The notes beneath the pieces were generated by a model. It was not told the origin of the DNA, made no database searches, and worked only from the letters and a program-made list of their open reading frames with translations. Below are positions 51,060-62,640 of a stretch of DNA of 64,000 bases, piece after piece. Position 1 is the stretch's first letter. Every line of letters starts with the position of its first letter. Source of the stretch: Vespula vulgaris. Its lineage: Eukaryota; Arthropoda; Insecta; Hymenoptera; Vespidae. The stretch spans positions 2,028,501 to 2,092,500 of the forward strand of contig NC_066606.1 in NCBI RefSeq assembly GCF_905475345.1, in the 5' to 3' direction. A program made the position numbers and the translations under genes.

Positions 51060-51330
51060 GTGTACGTGTGCTTTGCTCATTGCTCCCTGGTTACGCTGGG
51101 CTCATGGTTTTCTTACGCGCGCGCGCATAAGTCCAAGCTCTGGCTCGTTCTTACATTACGGTTCGCTTTCACGATCCAAGTGACTACCGACTCTTGAATG
51201 AAAGAAGGATACCGGAGGGAATGAATGAACGAACCGAGAGAGCCGGCACCGAATGTCGCTCGCACGAGCACACCTCGATGGAGAGCTACGCGAGTGAAGT
51301 GGGTAGAACTTGTGTGGGCGATCATGCTCT
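51060..51330. promoter_or_regulatory. GC-rich island, candidate promoter/enhancer
   Basis: About 270 bases visibly richer in G and C than the neighbourhood, with CGCGCGCGC at 51118-51126 and several CpG-rich words (GAGCCGGCACCG, GCTACGCGAG). One frame starts MESYASEV at 51282 and meets a weak GTAGAA donor in phase 1. There is no further coding evidence, so I call it regulatory. Confidence 0.3.
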
Positions 51331-52550
51331 CGTACGTTTACTTATACTTACGGATTAACGTAGGTATATATGTGTGTGCGTGTACGTCTATAGATGTGTA
51401 TATATGTGTATACGTAAACATAGATATATATATAATAAGTGTATGTATTGTAATAATATTATGTATAACTACGTATATCGCGTGTGTGTATATATGAATT
51501 ACATATATAGGATATATGTGTTATATGTAATGTATAATATATATGATATGTGATATATATAATATTATCTGTAACTACGTATATTATATATATATTACAT
51601 GTACGTATATGTAATAAACAATATATAATATATATATATTAATAATATATAACTAACGTGTAATGTTAATAATTTTTATATAGCATAGTATAGTATAGAA
51701 ATATAATTTAAATAACCCATATATTAAATCAAAATATAATCGATAAACGTGGTTATTTTTTTTTGATTCATTTGTATGTTAAATGAAAGAAAGTATAATT
51801 CAAGATATAATAAGAACAATTATTATTAAAATAATAGTAAAACTATATATATATTATAAAATCAAAATTATAAAAATGATATTAATTATTTATAATAAAT
51901 CAATTATAAATTACAAAAGATTATAAATGTGTAAAGTAACGTAAGGTACAAGTTAAGGAGTACCATATCTAAAATTTTTCTCGTCTTGTCTCGTCCGGTT
52001 CTTCTCTCTCTCTCTCTCTTTCTCTTTCTCTCTCTCTCGTTGATTTTACACACCACAAGAGAAAGATTCGCGTGGGCGAACTAGCAATGCATGTGTAGAC
52101 GCATATCGATCCCGCTTTTCGACGGCATGCTTCTTAAAACGTACGGAAACGTGCGTGTTCCCTTGTAGTCGCACATTGAAAACGTCTCCTCGTCGAAAGT
52201 TGTTTTTACATGTTGAGGAGAATCGATCGATGGATCGATCGATTGGATCGATGATCTTACATAGGTACAAATAACGCATTAATATTCTTCGATCGTAAAA
52301 CTCCGAACACTTTCTTCATCGGTTAAATTGAATGTCTGTAGAATAAGAATCTCATATCTGAGAACGGTTTGATCATTAATTATTTTATTGACGAATTATA
52401 ATTTATTTGTAGTCGATACGTTTATAAATGTAAGACGTATAATTAGGTGTTTCATAAGAAAATATTAAAGATCATTAAATTTTTGATTATATCGGAAATC
52501 AAATCTTCGTTTAATTAATCTCTCTGAAAAATATTTAATATATAAAATTA

Positions 52551-52584
<34 letters not shown>

Positions 52585-54027
52585 AACAGAAGAGATATTT
52601 AATTGGATTTTAATTTATAATCAATCCTGCGCATCGGAAAAAAATTACGAAAGGTTCTCGATGTTTTGAAAAAAAGATAATAAAAAAAAATAAAAAAAAA
52701 ATAAAAAAAAAATCAGAAAATAAATCAATGATAATGAATTTCTTCTTAATAGGATAGAATATCTAGGTCTAAACGATCAGTATACATCTGTTAGGGTTAC
52801 GCAGGAAATTCGTTCTGTTCGTGGGCGAACAATCCCATCGCATCGTCTGCCATCGTGACGATTAGCGGAACGATTTAACGTTTAACATTGCCCACGCATC
52901 CAATTGTACCTAATACGACTGTGGAGTTTAAAGTAACGCGAATAATAATTTCCTACCACCGTACGATTCTTCGACACTTCTCAATGTACATACATAACAC
53001 ACACACACAAAGAGAGAGAGAGACACACACATCATACATAATATATAAATGCACAGCAAACATTATATATATATATATACACACTAGCACATATATATAT
53101 ACACAGTGCATTATATATACACACACAACATAACGTAATATACATAGCTACATACATATACATATATACAGTACGTATATATATATACACACAGCATACA
53201 TATATAGATATATGCATGCACGCGTACTTACACATATTTATTTAAGTATATATGTATGTATGTACGTATGTAAATAAGAAGTAATAATAGAATACGGTAG
53301 TAAATCTTTTATCTCTCCGAGTTCCTTTTTCCGTATACTTGACATTATCCCTTTACTATTGTTTTATTCTTCCTTTTCTTCTATCTTCTTTTATTTCTAT
53401 TACGAGAAATTCAAATGCGAGAATGTTCGACTTAATACGTAATAATCAAACGTTTTGTATTACGGAAAATAAAAGTATATACTTCAAATGTAGTATATTT
53501 TATCGATATCGATTAGTTATGTATTAAATAGGTTATGTTTAATTAGTCTAACGATCGATATTTTATATCTGTTAATTAAATGTAATAATAGTAGATTTTT
53601 CGATTGTTCATAAGTTAAAATTAATTATTACTATTATCTCTCTGTTTCTGCCTCTCTTTCTTTCTTCTTTGCTTGAAACATCGTATTTGTTGATGACATC
53701 ATCGGAAAAATCTTCGCAGTTTAAATTAGCAATGAACGAACGGTAAATATGATGGAGATTCGATTTTATATTATAATAGTTATATATAAATCGTTTAACA
53801 ACATACATATATATATATATAATAATTTAACAAGTAATATTTTATCAATCTAACCTCACACAATAATATTCTAACTCGTACTACGTATTAACGTTTATTT
53901 TTTACGATTATATTTTACTTTTATTACTTTTTGCGTTTATAGTCTAATTGCGCATTAACGATAATGAAACGTATACTAATATTCGTGCTAAAATATTGTT
54001 CATATCTTAAAATTAATTATTTCTACT

Positions 54028-54031
<4 letters not shown>

Positions 54032-54075
<44 letters not shown>
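54032..54075 (+). repeat. (CT)n microsatellite
   Basis: CT run followed by TATATATA-rich sequence. Confidence 0.9.
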
Positions 54076-54079
<4 letters not shown>

Positions 54080-54949
54080 TATATATAGCGATATATATAG
54101 GGATATATATATATACATATTATACATATATATTATATATATATTACATACACTACACGCACACGCACCACATAATCACGCGAAATATTATATTTGTCGA
54201 TGATCATACCTGAACAATGTCGATCTTTCTACAGAGAACATAACCAACAAAGATGTCTTCTTTTCTTTCTTCTTTTTAAACACCAAATATCCCGTCTTAC
54301 GAATCGTACGAACCCGTATAAGGACCGGCTTTGGACACACTCCGTTGCATTCTCACTTTTGAATGCATTTGATCGAAAGAACAAGAAATATATCGCGACG
54401 ACTGTGATACATACGATTTGCGTACTATTCCTTCTCCGTCCTACGTCCATACTAATCACCAAATCGTAACACGTACAATCTTGTAGTATCGAAAAAGAAA
54501 AAACCAAAACAAAGCAAGAAGAAAATTCAAAAGATACCAGAGTAATAGAAGGAAAAAAGAAAACAATCTCGACCTCGTAAGAGGAACACACGTACGCAAA
54601 CAAACAGAGTTGATCGTACGTGACATAGAACTATGTTATTACAAAGTTAACACATACGTACATATATATATATACATATCCAACAGAATTGATCGTACGT
54701 ATACATTGAACTATATTATTACGAAGTTAAACACACATATACTTATATATATATGTATATGTATACGTACTCAAATATCGGCCATTCGACGAGGATCGAA
54801 GACCGTTTAAGAAAGGCTACTCTCACTGTAGGAAGATGAGGGGGATGAGTGGAAGTAAAAGGTAGAGAAGAGAGAGAGAGAGAGAGTGAGAGAAAGAGAG
54901 AGGGAGAGAGAAAGAGTGTGAGAAGAAGGAAGGGTGAGAGGGAGTGAGA

Positions 54950-55080
54950 CTCGAGCGAGGTGCTCGTTTAATTACCGATGTTCGTTTTGCGTGGGTCTTG
55001 CCTTGGGTTGCACCGGTGCAGACTTGGATCCCGGTCCGCCCACCCGCATCCGCTGCACTGGCCTACGTGGAAAGGTGCAA
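54950..55080. promoter_or_regulatory. GC-rich island, candidate promoter
   Basis: TTGGATCCCGGTCCGCCCAC and GCACCGGTGCAGACTTGG lie in a block of about 130 bases that is far less AT-rich than its surroundings. It is flanked by a GA-rich tract on the left and a TATG-type repeat on the right. An initiator-like TGCAGACT is present at 55016-55023. No exon is supported. Confidence 0.3.
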
Positions 55081-55084
55081 CGTC

Positions 55085-55270
55085 TGTGTATGTATATATG
55101 AATGTATGTATATGTGTAATGTATGTATGAATGTATGATGTGTATATATATATATGTTCATGTATGTATGAATGTATGATACGTATCTATGTGTAATGTA
55201 TATATGAATGTATGTATATGCGTGTGTATCTATGTGTAATTATGTATGAAGTATGTACGAGTTATCTATG
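55085..55270 (+). repeat. TGTATGAATG-type imperfect tandem repeat
   Basis: Repeated TATGAATGTATG/TATGTGTAATG words over about 185 bases. Confidence 0.65.
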
Positions 55271-55680
55271 AACGTGTAAATGTTTGATTTTAATATACAT
55301 ATACATACGTACGTATTTATATGTATCACACACACAACACAATATCTGTATATATGGATGTATGTATGGATGGATGGATTTGTAATGTCGCGTCGCTTTA
55401 ATGTATATGTATATATACATACGTACATATTATATATATATATATATAATTGTATATTTTAATATAGTAATAGTAATATAGTAAATACTAATAATATTAT
55501 ATAACATTACATCTACGCCTTAAATATCGATACTATTCTCTGCTTACTAGTTTCGTTACTTTTTTTACGAGATTTTTTATTCCGTCCTTACTTCGCATTA
55601 CCTTTCTTCTTCTCTGTTTTTTTTCCTTGTTCGTTCGTTCGTTCGTTCGTTTGTTTCTGTTTTTTTCTTTAATTTTCGTT

Positions 55681-55685
<5 letters not shown>

Positions 55686-55728
<43 letters not shown>
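55686..55728 (+). repeat. (CT)n microsatellite
   Basis: CT run within a pyrimidine-rich segment. Confidence 0.9.
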
Positions 55729-56559
55729 TGGCTCGCACTCTCTTTTTCAATTATTATTACTCTCTTTTCTTTCTCCGTTCGTTCGCAATATTACGACGTA
55801 TTTTGTTATCTTTTTCTATCTTATGCACGCGCGCATTTATACACGTATACGAAGCACGAGCGATCTCATTGCTTTCGCGGTACGTAATCGAGGTTCGAGA
55901 ACGTCACGAACGATCCCAGAAGAACGATCACATTGTCGTGATAAATCGTACGATTCGAGAGGAATCGAAATAAAAGAATATACTTTTAATCCGTTTCACG
56001 GTATTTTACTTTATTCGTATGCAGTAAATACATACGTACCTACGTATTCTACGGTTCGTAAAAAGGAAAAAGAAAAGAAAATTAAATTAAAAAAAAAAAA
56101 GAAAACAGAACAAAAGAAAGAAAGAAAGAAAGAGAAAGAAAGGAAGAAGGAAAGAAAGGAAAGAAATGGGAGAAGTAAAAGGAGGATGAGGAGAAAGAGG
56201 AGGTGAAGGAGGAGAAAGAAGAGGATGAGAAAAGCATGCCAAGAACGTTCACGATGTTCGATTCGATTCGTTGGATGAGTCCACGCGCGAACGAGTTACA
56301 TATATACGTATGTACGTATAACATATGTATGTGAGTACGTTGAAAAGATTTAAGAAAAAAAAAAAAGAAAAAGAAAAGAAAAGGAGAAAAGAAATTCGTA
56401 AATAGAATAAGGTACATGCGTACATACATATATACATCACATCCATACATACATCATACATACGTACATCATATATATATATATATATATATTTACATAC
56501 GATATATGTACACATATATATATATATATATATATACATAGGAGTGCGATATAAGAGTC

Positions 56560-57331
56560 GAAGTTGTCTTCTGTAGTTGGCTCCCTCAACGTTCGCGGCA
56601 CTACGCCGGGTCGAAAGAAAAATGTACGGTGTAGGTACGGCGCATTGGCGAAGATAGTCGAAGACGCACGAACGTTGGAACGAGTGCCAACCAATCCCCG
56701 TCACGATACTATTACGCTTGGACGGCAGTGCGCGCCTGAACGTCGTACGGTGCGTCTCGTTCTCTCGTTCGTTCTTTTTTCCTTCTTTTTTTCACTTTTC
56801 ATCTCTCTCTCTCTCTCTCGAATGAAAAATCGTCGGTGCGTCGTGCGGTGTCAATTTTATTCGAATTTCCACTTTTCTCCCTTTTCTTTTTTTTTCTCTC
56901 TTTCCCTTCTAACTGTGATTTAATAATCGAAGTATATGTGAACGGCAAGCTCGCTCGCAGGAGACAGACGGACGGAGAGAAAGAGAAAGAGAGAGAGAGA
57001 GAGATTAAAGAAAACGTGAAAAATGTTCGTTAACTTTCAAAATAAAACTATTCGTATCGTTCTATTCGTCGTACGTAATCTGATACGTGAAATTGAGTAA
57101 ATCGAAAGGTTTTCACGGGCGAACCAATACAATCGAGGAAGGACAAACTACCAACGGTCCCGACGATTATTATTTTCTTCGGGATAGGAGGGTGGAGGGG
57201 TGGGGGGACTAACTGTGCATATGTAATATATACATATATGTGTGCGTTTGAGAAAAGAGATAAGTTGTGTTGTGTGCTACTGCGATGAAGGAAAGGAACG
57301 CGTTACTGGATTGAAACTGCTTCGTCGTCCG

Positions 57332-57362
<31 letters not shown>

Positions 57363-57365
57363 AAG

Positions 57366-57406
<41 letters not shown>

Positions 57407-57424
57407 AAGAGAGAGATCATCGCC
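56560..57424 (+). promoter_or_regulatory. Promoter region and leader of the start exon at 57425
   Basis: A GC-richer block at 56575-56770 (CACTACGCCGGGTCG, GGCAGTGCGCGCCTGAACG) precedes the start exon by about 700 bases and contains an initiator-like GCAGTG at 56725. The leader is purine-rich and includes a nine-codon uORF (ATG at 57285, TGA at 57312-57314). Confidence 0.4.
57341..57415 (+). repeat. GAAA/GA purine repeat in the leader
   Basis: GAAAGAAAG units turning into (GA)n immediately upstream of GATCATCGCCATGG. It is open in frame with the following ATG, giving an Arg/Lys/Glu-rich artefact. Confidence 0.85.
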
Positions 57425-57488
57425 ATGGCGCCCCCAGACAGGCACAGATCGCCTCGCCCTGGCTCGGGTCTCAGCCTCTCCGTTCTTG
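57425..57488 (+). CDS. Start-codon exon of an unidentified gene (partial)
   Basis: The ATG at 57425 has an optimal context (GCCATGG) and opens a GC-rich exon encoding MAPPDRHRSPRPGSGLSLSV plus Leu, 21 residues and one base. It ends in phase 1 at donor GTGAGT (57489). The Pro/Arg/Ser-rich, disordered-looking N-terminus has no recognisable domain. No acceptor is needed if the leader is contiguous with the upstream promoter block. Because the exon at 44844-44940 also ends in phase 1, both could splice to the same downstream exon as alternative N-termini. The downstream exon is not visible before 64000. Confidence 0.58.
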
Positions 57489-57528
57489 GTGAGTCGTCTT
57501 TGAGATTCTCCACTTTGAATCCTTTTCT

Positions 57529-57572
57529 TCACCCCTCACCCTTCACCCTTCACCCTTCATCCGTCACCCTTG
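57529..57572 (+). repeat. CACCCTT-type minisatellite
   Basis: CACCCCT/CACCCTT/CATCCGT units of seven bases, about six copies. Confidence 0.75.
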
Positions 57573-58556
57573 TTCCTCATTTCTTCATTTTCTCATTCCT
57601 CACTACTCTTCATTTTTTCATATACTATTTTTTTTATTTTTTCTTTCTCACTCGACGATGAATAACGATTTAAAGATATTTTTCTATTTTTCATATGTGT
57701 ATATATTTTATATGTGAATATCATGTTTTTTGTGTGTGTGTATATATATATATATATACATATTGTGTATATATTTATATAGTAAATATTTATATAATTT
57801 CATTATTATTTATTAGTAATATATGTGCGTGCGTGTTTAATTTTTTTGATTATTTATTCGTTTTGACATTTATCGTTCGAAAAAATCCATCGTTGATATC
57901 AACGATGTATGTAAAAATATCGTAATATTTATCGTAGTACTCGATTGACGATGTTTAAATAACGATCGTAAATATATAATATCGCTTATCCCATTGTAAA
58001 CGAGAAACCACTTCGATTAATCCATATTCGAATCAGATATGTGACTTGATTGGTGATATAAGTTGAATGATTGTTAGATAAATTTATAGGTTATGTACGG
58101 CATGTAATTAAATATATATATATATATGTATATATATATTTATATATAAATAGATAATGTCAGGAAAGTAGAGAAAGTTTCACAAATTATATTTCGTTTT
58201 TCTTCTTTTTTCTTTTTTTCTTTTTATTTTAAAAGTTCCAACGTTCAATCGAATTAAAATTTCGATTTTTATATAACCGTTTAAACTCTGAAAACTCTTT
58301 CCTTTTTTCTTCTTCTTCTTCTTCTTTTTTTGTCAGATTAAACCGTTAAAGATTATTGTCGATGCCTGAAAAAAAAAGAAACGAAAAAAAAAGAAAAAAA
58401 AAGAGAAAAAAAATTCGAAAAGTAGGTCCTCCTTCTCTTCCTCCAGTAAGTGAATATAAACTGTGTACGGACAGATTTAAACGCTTCAAGTGCATTACGT
58501 ATAATTTATATCTAACGAAAACCGGTTTCTCGTTGCTTTATTTGTAAGACGGTACA

Positions 58557-58602
58557 CGACGACGACGACGACAACGACGATGACGACGATGACGACGACG
58601 AC
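58557..58602 (+). repeat. (GAC)n trinucleotide repeat
   Basis: GAC units with GAT and AAC variants over 46 bases. Confidence 0.9.
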
Positions 58603-60852
58603 TGGGCTCAGTTGCTTCTATCTTTTGCTAAATTGTATTTTAAATTTTTATGTTAATGTTATAACAACACAACGTAATAATATTATATTATTATTTTATT
58701 TCTCAATCCTATCTTGGATATAATAATTAATTAAGTTTTACTTCTTTAATATATATATATGTATATGTTATAATCAAATAATAAATATCGAAATATTATT
58801 TTACGAAATAAATGTATATATCATATACATATTATATTATATATATTATATATTATATTGAAGATTATTAAAAAAAAAAAAAAAAAAGTAATCAAAGATA
58901 TTTTCATCTTTATGATCAAAGATGCTAACGTAGATGACGTTAATTTCATAATTTTTAATGAACCATCAAATATAATACTCACGTAAACATAATATACATA
59001 CAAATTTTTAATTTCTTATGGTGATTATTTTATTGATATTCGAGAACGTACTTGGAAGGTTTCTAGCGCACGTTCTCCTTTATCTCGTAGAAAACTCGTT
59101 CGCGATTTAGTCGTTCGAAGAATCGTTCGTGTTCGAATGATCGAAACGATTCAAACCGCTTGAATCGCGTGCCGAGGAGCATTATCAGAGGTGCGATTGA
59201 AGAGAGGTCTCTACTTACTTCAGAACTTTCTCCGACAGTCCTCAAATCTGTAGACCATTTTGATCATCCGTGTTCTCTTTATCGTGAATTCGTTGACCAG
59301 ATAAAATGGACGATCTTTACTTCTTTTTTCTATTTCTTCCACTTTTTTTTTGTTGACATAATTAATGTTAATAATTAATCATAATAATCATGTTTTTTTT
59401 ATTTTCTTTTTTTTCTTTTTTTTTTTTTTACGTAACAATTAATATCAGATAAGTTAAAAATACGAATCGTTATTAATTATTTTTTACGTCTTTAACACAA
59501 TTTTTTTTCTTTTTCAACTCTATTGAACTAATCGTAAAGGAAATTGAATGGAAAATTAAAATAGACGATAAGGAGACTACATTTTTTATATTTTTCTATA
59601 TTCTTTTTTAACGTATATCTTTTTATATTTTTTAACAACTATCATATAATAATTATCATTAAATATAAAAGAATATATATACACCTAATCATTTCTTATT
59701 AAACAATTTGAAAAGAAAAAACTAAGATAAATATAGAAGAGACGTAAAATAAACGTGAAAGGAACGTTATCTTTATATTTTTTTTCAACAAGATTTATAT
59801 AATAGTTAATATCACGAATAAATTAAAAATATTATTAACCATCTCTTAAAACATCTTTAACATAATTGTTTTCTTATTAACTCTGTTAAACAAATAAACA
59901 AAGAAGAAATAAAATAAAAAAAGGAGACGTAAAGTGGATAATAAAGGAACGTTATCTTTATTAACAACAATCGTAATAACTAATATCACTAATTATAACT
60001 TAAAAATATTATCAATGATTACGTTATTTTTAATAGGGCAATTAAAAAGAAAAAAAAAGAAAAAGAAATTAAATGAAAAACAGCTTTTTCGATTTTTTAT
60101 TTTCCGTAGACTATTCGATGAAAATTACTTTCTCCATACTGAGTCACTCTACAGATAATATATATGTACATAAATACGTACATACATATATACGCAGTGC
60201 GTACATATATATATATATGTATATATATAATATATGAACATCCAAACCACAATTGTAAGATCGTAAGAGGAGAACAATTGAATGCGGGAAATTTTTTCCC
60301 ATTTGAAATACATTCTCTCGAATTAGCATTTGACTTTAAACGAATGTATGTATGTGTATACATAATACATATTTCAAACATATATATAATTCACATTAAA
60401 CATTAAACTTCTCTATGAAAGCAAGTCTATAACTTTCAATTTGTTTGACCTAATTTTACTGCTAATATTTTCTTTTACTCGTAATTGTAAAGCACATATT
60501 AACTCTATATATATATAGAATATATATATATATATAAAGAAAGATATTACATTTGTTATATAAGATATATTATATATATTATTAATTATTATACTACTAA
60601 TGTTGTAATATTGTATATATTAATATAAGATATATATATATACAAGATATATTATACTTATTATTATATATATATAATATATATATAAATTTAGAAAACT
60701 TTCGAGCGGATGTGTTCGTACGACAATAGAAATTTGATAAAAAAAGAAAGAGAGTGAAAGAACGAGAAAAAGAAAGAGACAGAGAGAGAAACAGAGAGAC
60801 ATGAAAGAACAGAGAAATTAGGAAACCGAGGTCGATACTCATCGGTTGGCAC

Positions 60853-60889
60853 TATAAAGTGGAACGCTATACTTCCGTTTTCAACTTTC
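60853..60889 (+). promoter_or_regulatory. TATA/initiator promoter-like site
   Basis: TATAAAG at 60853-60859 lies 30 bases from the A (60883) of TTTTCAACTTT. Downstream, short uORFs at 60896 and 60932 precede an ATG at 60946. That ATG opens a 70-codon frame whose first 35 codons lack low-complexity bias and whose end runs into pyrimidine repeats. Transcription is unproven. Confidence 0.35.
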
Positions 60890-61316
60890 CGTAGCATGAG
60901 ACAGTGCTCCATGAAGAACTTATTATTTTAAATGTGTATAGGTGTATGAAAGATAGCGACGAGTTTATGTATGCGGTTGTAGGGCAGCCACCTGTTGCAA
61001 CCAATCGCATGTCGATGATTGACGCTTACCTTTCAGACCGTAACGTAGTATATTTTACGAGTATTGTGATTACGTTTCCTGTGCACGGTTCATTCATTTT
61101 TTTTCTCTCTCTCTATCTGTCTATCCATCTTTTTCTCTCTTTATACATACGTATATAAAGATATAGAAAGAGAGAAGAGAGAGATAGAGTAAGACGAATG
61201 TTGATCTATTTAATAATTTTGAAGAGGGAAGTTTTTACAATAATTTTTGAAAAGAAAACTTTCTTTTTATTTTGATTTCTTTCTAATATAAAATTTAATA
61301 GACGATCAGCGATACT

Positions 61317-61764
61317 GAAGGATTAGTTCTTTTTTTGTGTTTGTTTGTAATTCATCGATAAGAAGAAAGGGATATATAACAATTCGAGAGAAACAGTTCT
61401 AATAATGTCGTCCTCGTATAAAAATTGATACGAAGGTCTTTGAAGGATTAATTTTTCTTTTTTTGTAATTCACTTATAAAAAGAAATCGATATATAACAA
61501 TTCGAGAGAAACAGTTCTAATAATTTCGTTCTCGTATAAAAATTGATACGAAGGTCTTTAAAGGATTAATTTTTCTTTTTTTGTAATTCACTTATAAAAA
61601 GAAATCGATATATATATATATAACAATTCGAGAGAAACAGTTCTAATAATTTCGTTCTCGTATAAAAATTGATACGAGGGTCTTTGAAGGGTTAATTTTT
61701 CTTTTGTTGTAATTCATCGATAAGAAGAAATCGATATATAATAATTCGAGAGGAACAGTTCTAC
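61317..61764 (+). repeat. Minisatellite, period 118-126 bp, 3.6 copies
   Basis: Units start at 61317, 61442, 61560 and 61686 with GAAGGATTA or a close variant. Each contains TTGTAATTCA, AACAATTCGAGAG(A/G)AACAG, a GTTCTAATAAT block and CTCGTATAAAAATTGATACG. The third unit is longer through a TA expansion. The last breaks off after CAGTTCTAC. Copies differ at only a few positions. Confidence 0.88.
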
Positions 61765-61879
61765 TTTTCGTAAGGAGACGCATCTCGGGGCAAACATCAG
61801 CAGCAACTTCAGACGAGGCCAACGGACTTGTTACTCTCCCGCGTGTATCGGCTATTAACTTGGTTGCAGGTTTCTCAGA

Positions 61880-62029
61880 ATGGACGTACCAGACAAGACT
61901 GGTAGGACTGGTGGTCACTGTTCGACCCTCCCGTCCGTCTATTCTTACTCGCGTTACACACGCAACACACTTACGGAAACGCTAACACATCCTTCTCACG
62001 AATCCTCGTGTCTTCTAGAGAGGAGTTAG
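61880..62029 (+). other. Candidate 49-codon open frame after the minisatellite
   Basis: Following CTCAG, an ATG at 61880 opens a frame starting MDVPDKTGRTGGHC that runs to TAG at 62027. The block 61770-62110 is GC-richer than its surroundings, and all three + frames are open for over 100 bases, so the choice of frame is uncertain. It could be an alternative exon, a transposon remnant or simply unique regulatory DNA. Confidence 0.22.
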
Positions 62030-62623
62030 GAGAGCAACTTTGGATAAACGTGCAGGTTTCCTTATTTGCCATTTTAAACCCCTTAAAAACTGTCTTACAA
62101 AAATCAATCGTTGATACCAAAGCTAGTAAGTTATTTAATAAATTATTGCAAATAATGTTAAATCGTATTGAAAAATATAAGTGTATTTTTCTTTTTAACT
62201 TTTTTTTTTTATACATGTATATATTAATTAGATATATTGTTATTGAAAAGAAATTTTTATGATAAAATATTGTGTATTGAAAACGATGATAATGTTGAAA
62301 GAGAGATGTTATAAAAAGAAAATCGACAATGTGTTACTTTTAATAGAGATAAAGTATTATCCATTAAAAAACAAATATAACAAGTAATTTGAACGAAACG
62401 AAATTTATTATTACATAATTCAAAAACAAGATATCATTCTGATATAATACACCTACGTATGCACAAACACACACATACATACACTCGCACACCCGCGTAT
62501 CAAAATTGCGAAATACGAAATTACCACGTGATATAATATAAAGAAGAAGAGAAAAGAAAAAAAAAAAAAAAAGAATCTAATTCACAGACCCAATTCCTTT
62601 GATACGAATCGCATCAATTTCAG

Positions 62624-62640
62624 ACTTGACAAGGTCAAGT
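62624..62640. promoter_or_regulatory. 17-bp inverted repeat with AAGGTCA core
   Basis: ACTTGAC AAG GTCAAGT is a perfect 7-bp inverted repeat around three bases. It contains ACAAGGTCA, close to the monomeric FTZ-F1/ERR-type nuclear-receptor site. Confidence 0.35.

Larger units (their letters stand above)
44941..56550. other. Probable giant intron or 5' region with microsatellites and GC-richer islands
   Basis: No further exon could be firmly supported. Contents include (GAAAC)n near 45364-45413, CT, GA, TA, TATG, GTAT and TTAC microsatellites, and GC-richer islands at 45260-45330, 49590-49700, 50190-50340, 51060-51330, 52050-52270, 52790-52930 and 54950-55080. The islands look like enhancers or alternative promoters but carry no recognisable gene. 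Confidence 0.45.

Noticed and set aside
56082..56704. Long minus-strand frames over 120 codons
   Set aside because: Low-complexity poly-Phe/Ser and Tyr/Ile stretches from GA and TA repeats; no conserved motif.
57242..57661. 139-codon open frame through the start exon and its intron
   Set aside because: It begins at a non-ATG codon, runs through a GA-repeat leader and continues past the GTGAGT donor into pyrimidine-rich intron. Only the ATG at 57425 to 57488 part is credible.
59060..59340. Opposed 60- and 72-codon frames
   Set aside because: The patch is less repetitive than its surroundings, but both strands are open, no start context or splice site is convincing and no family is recognised.
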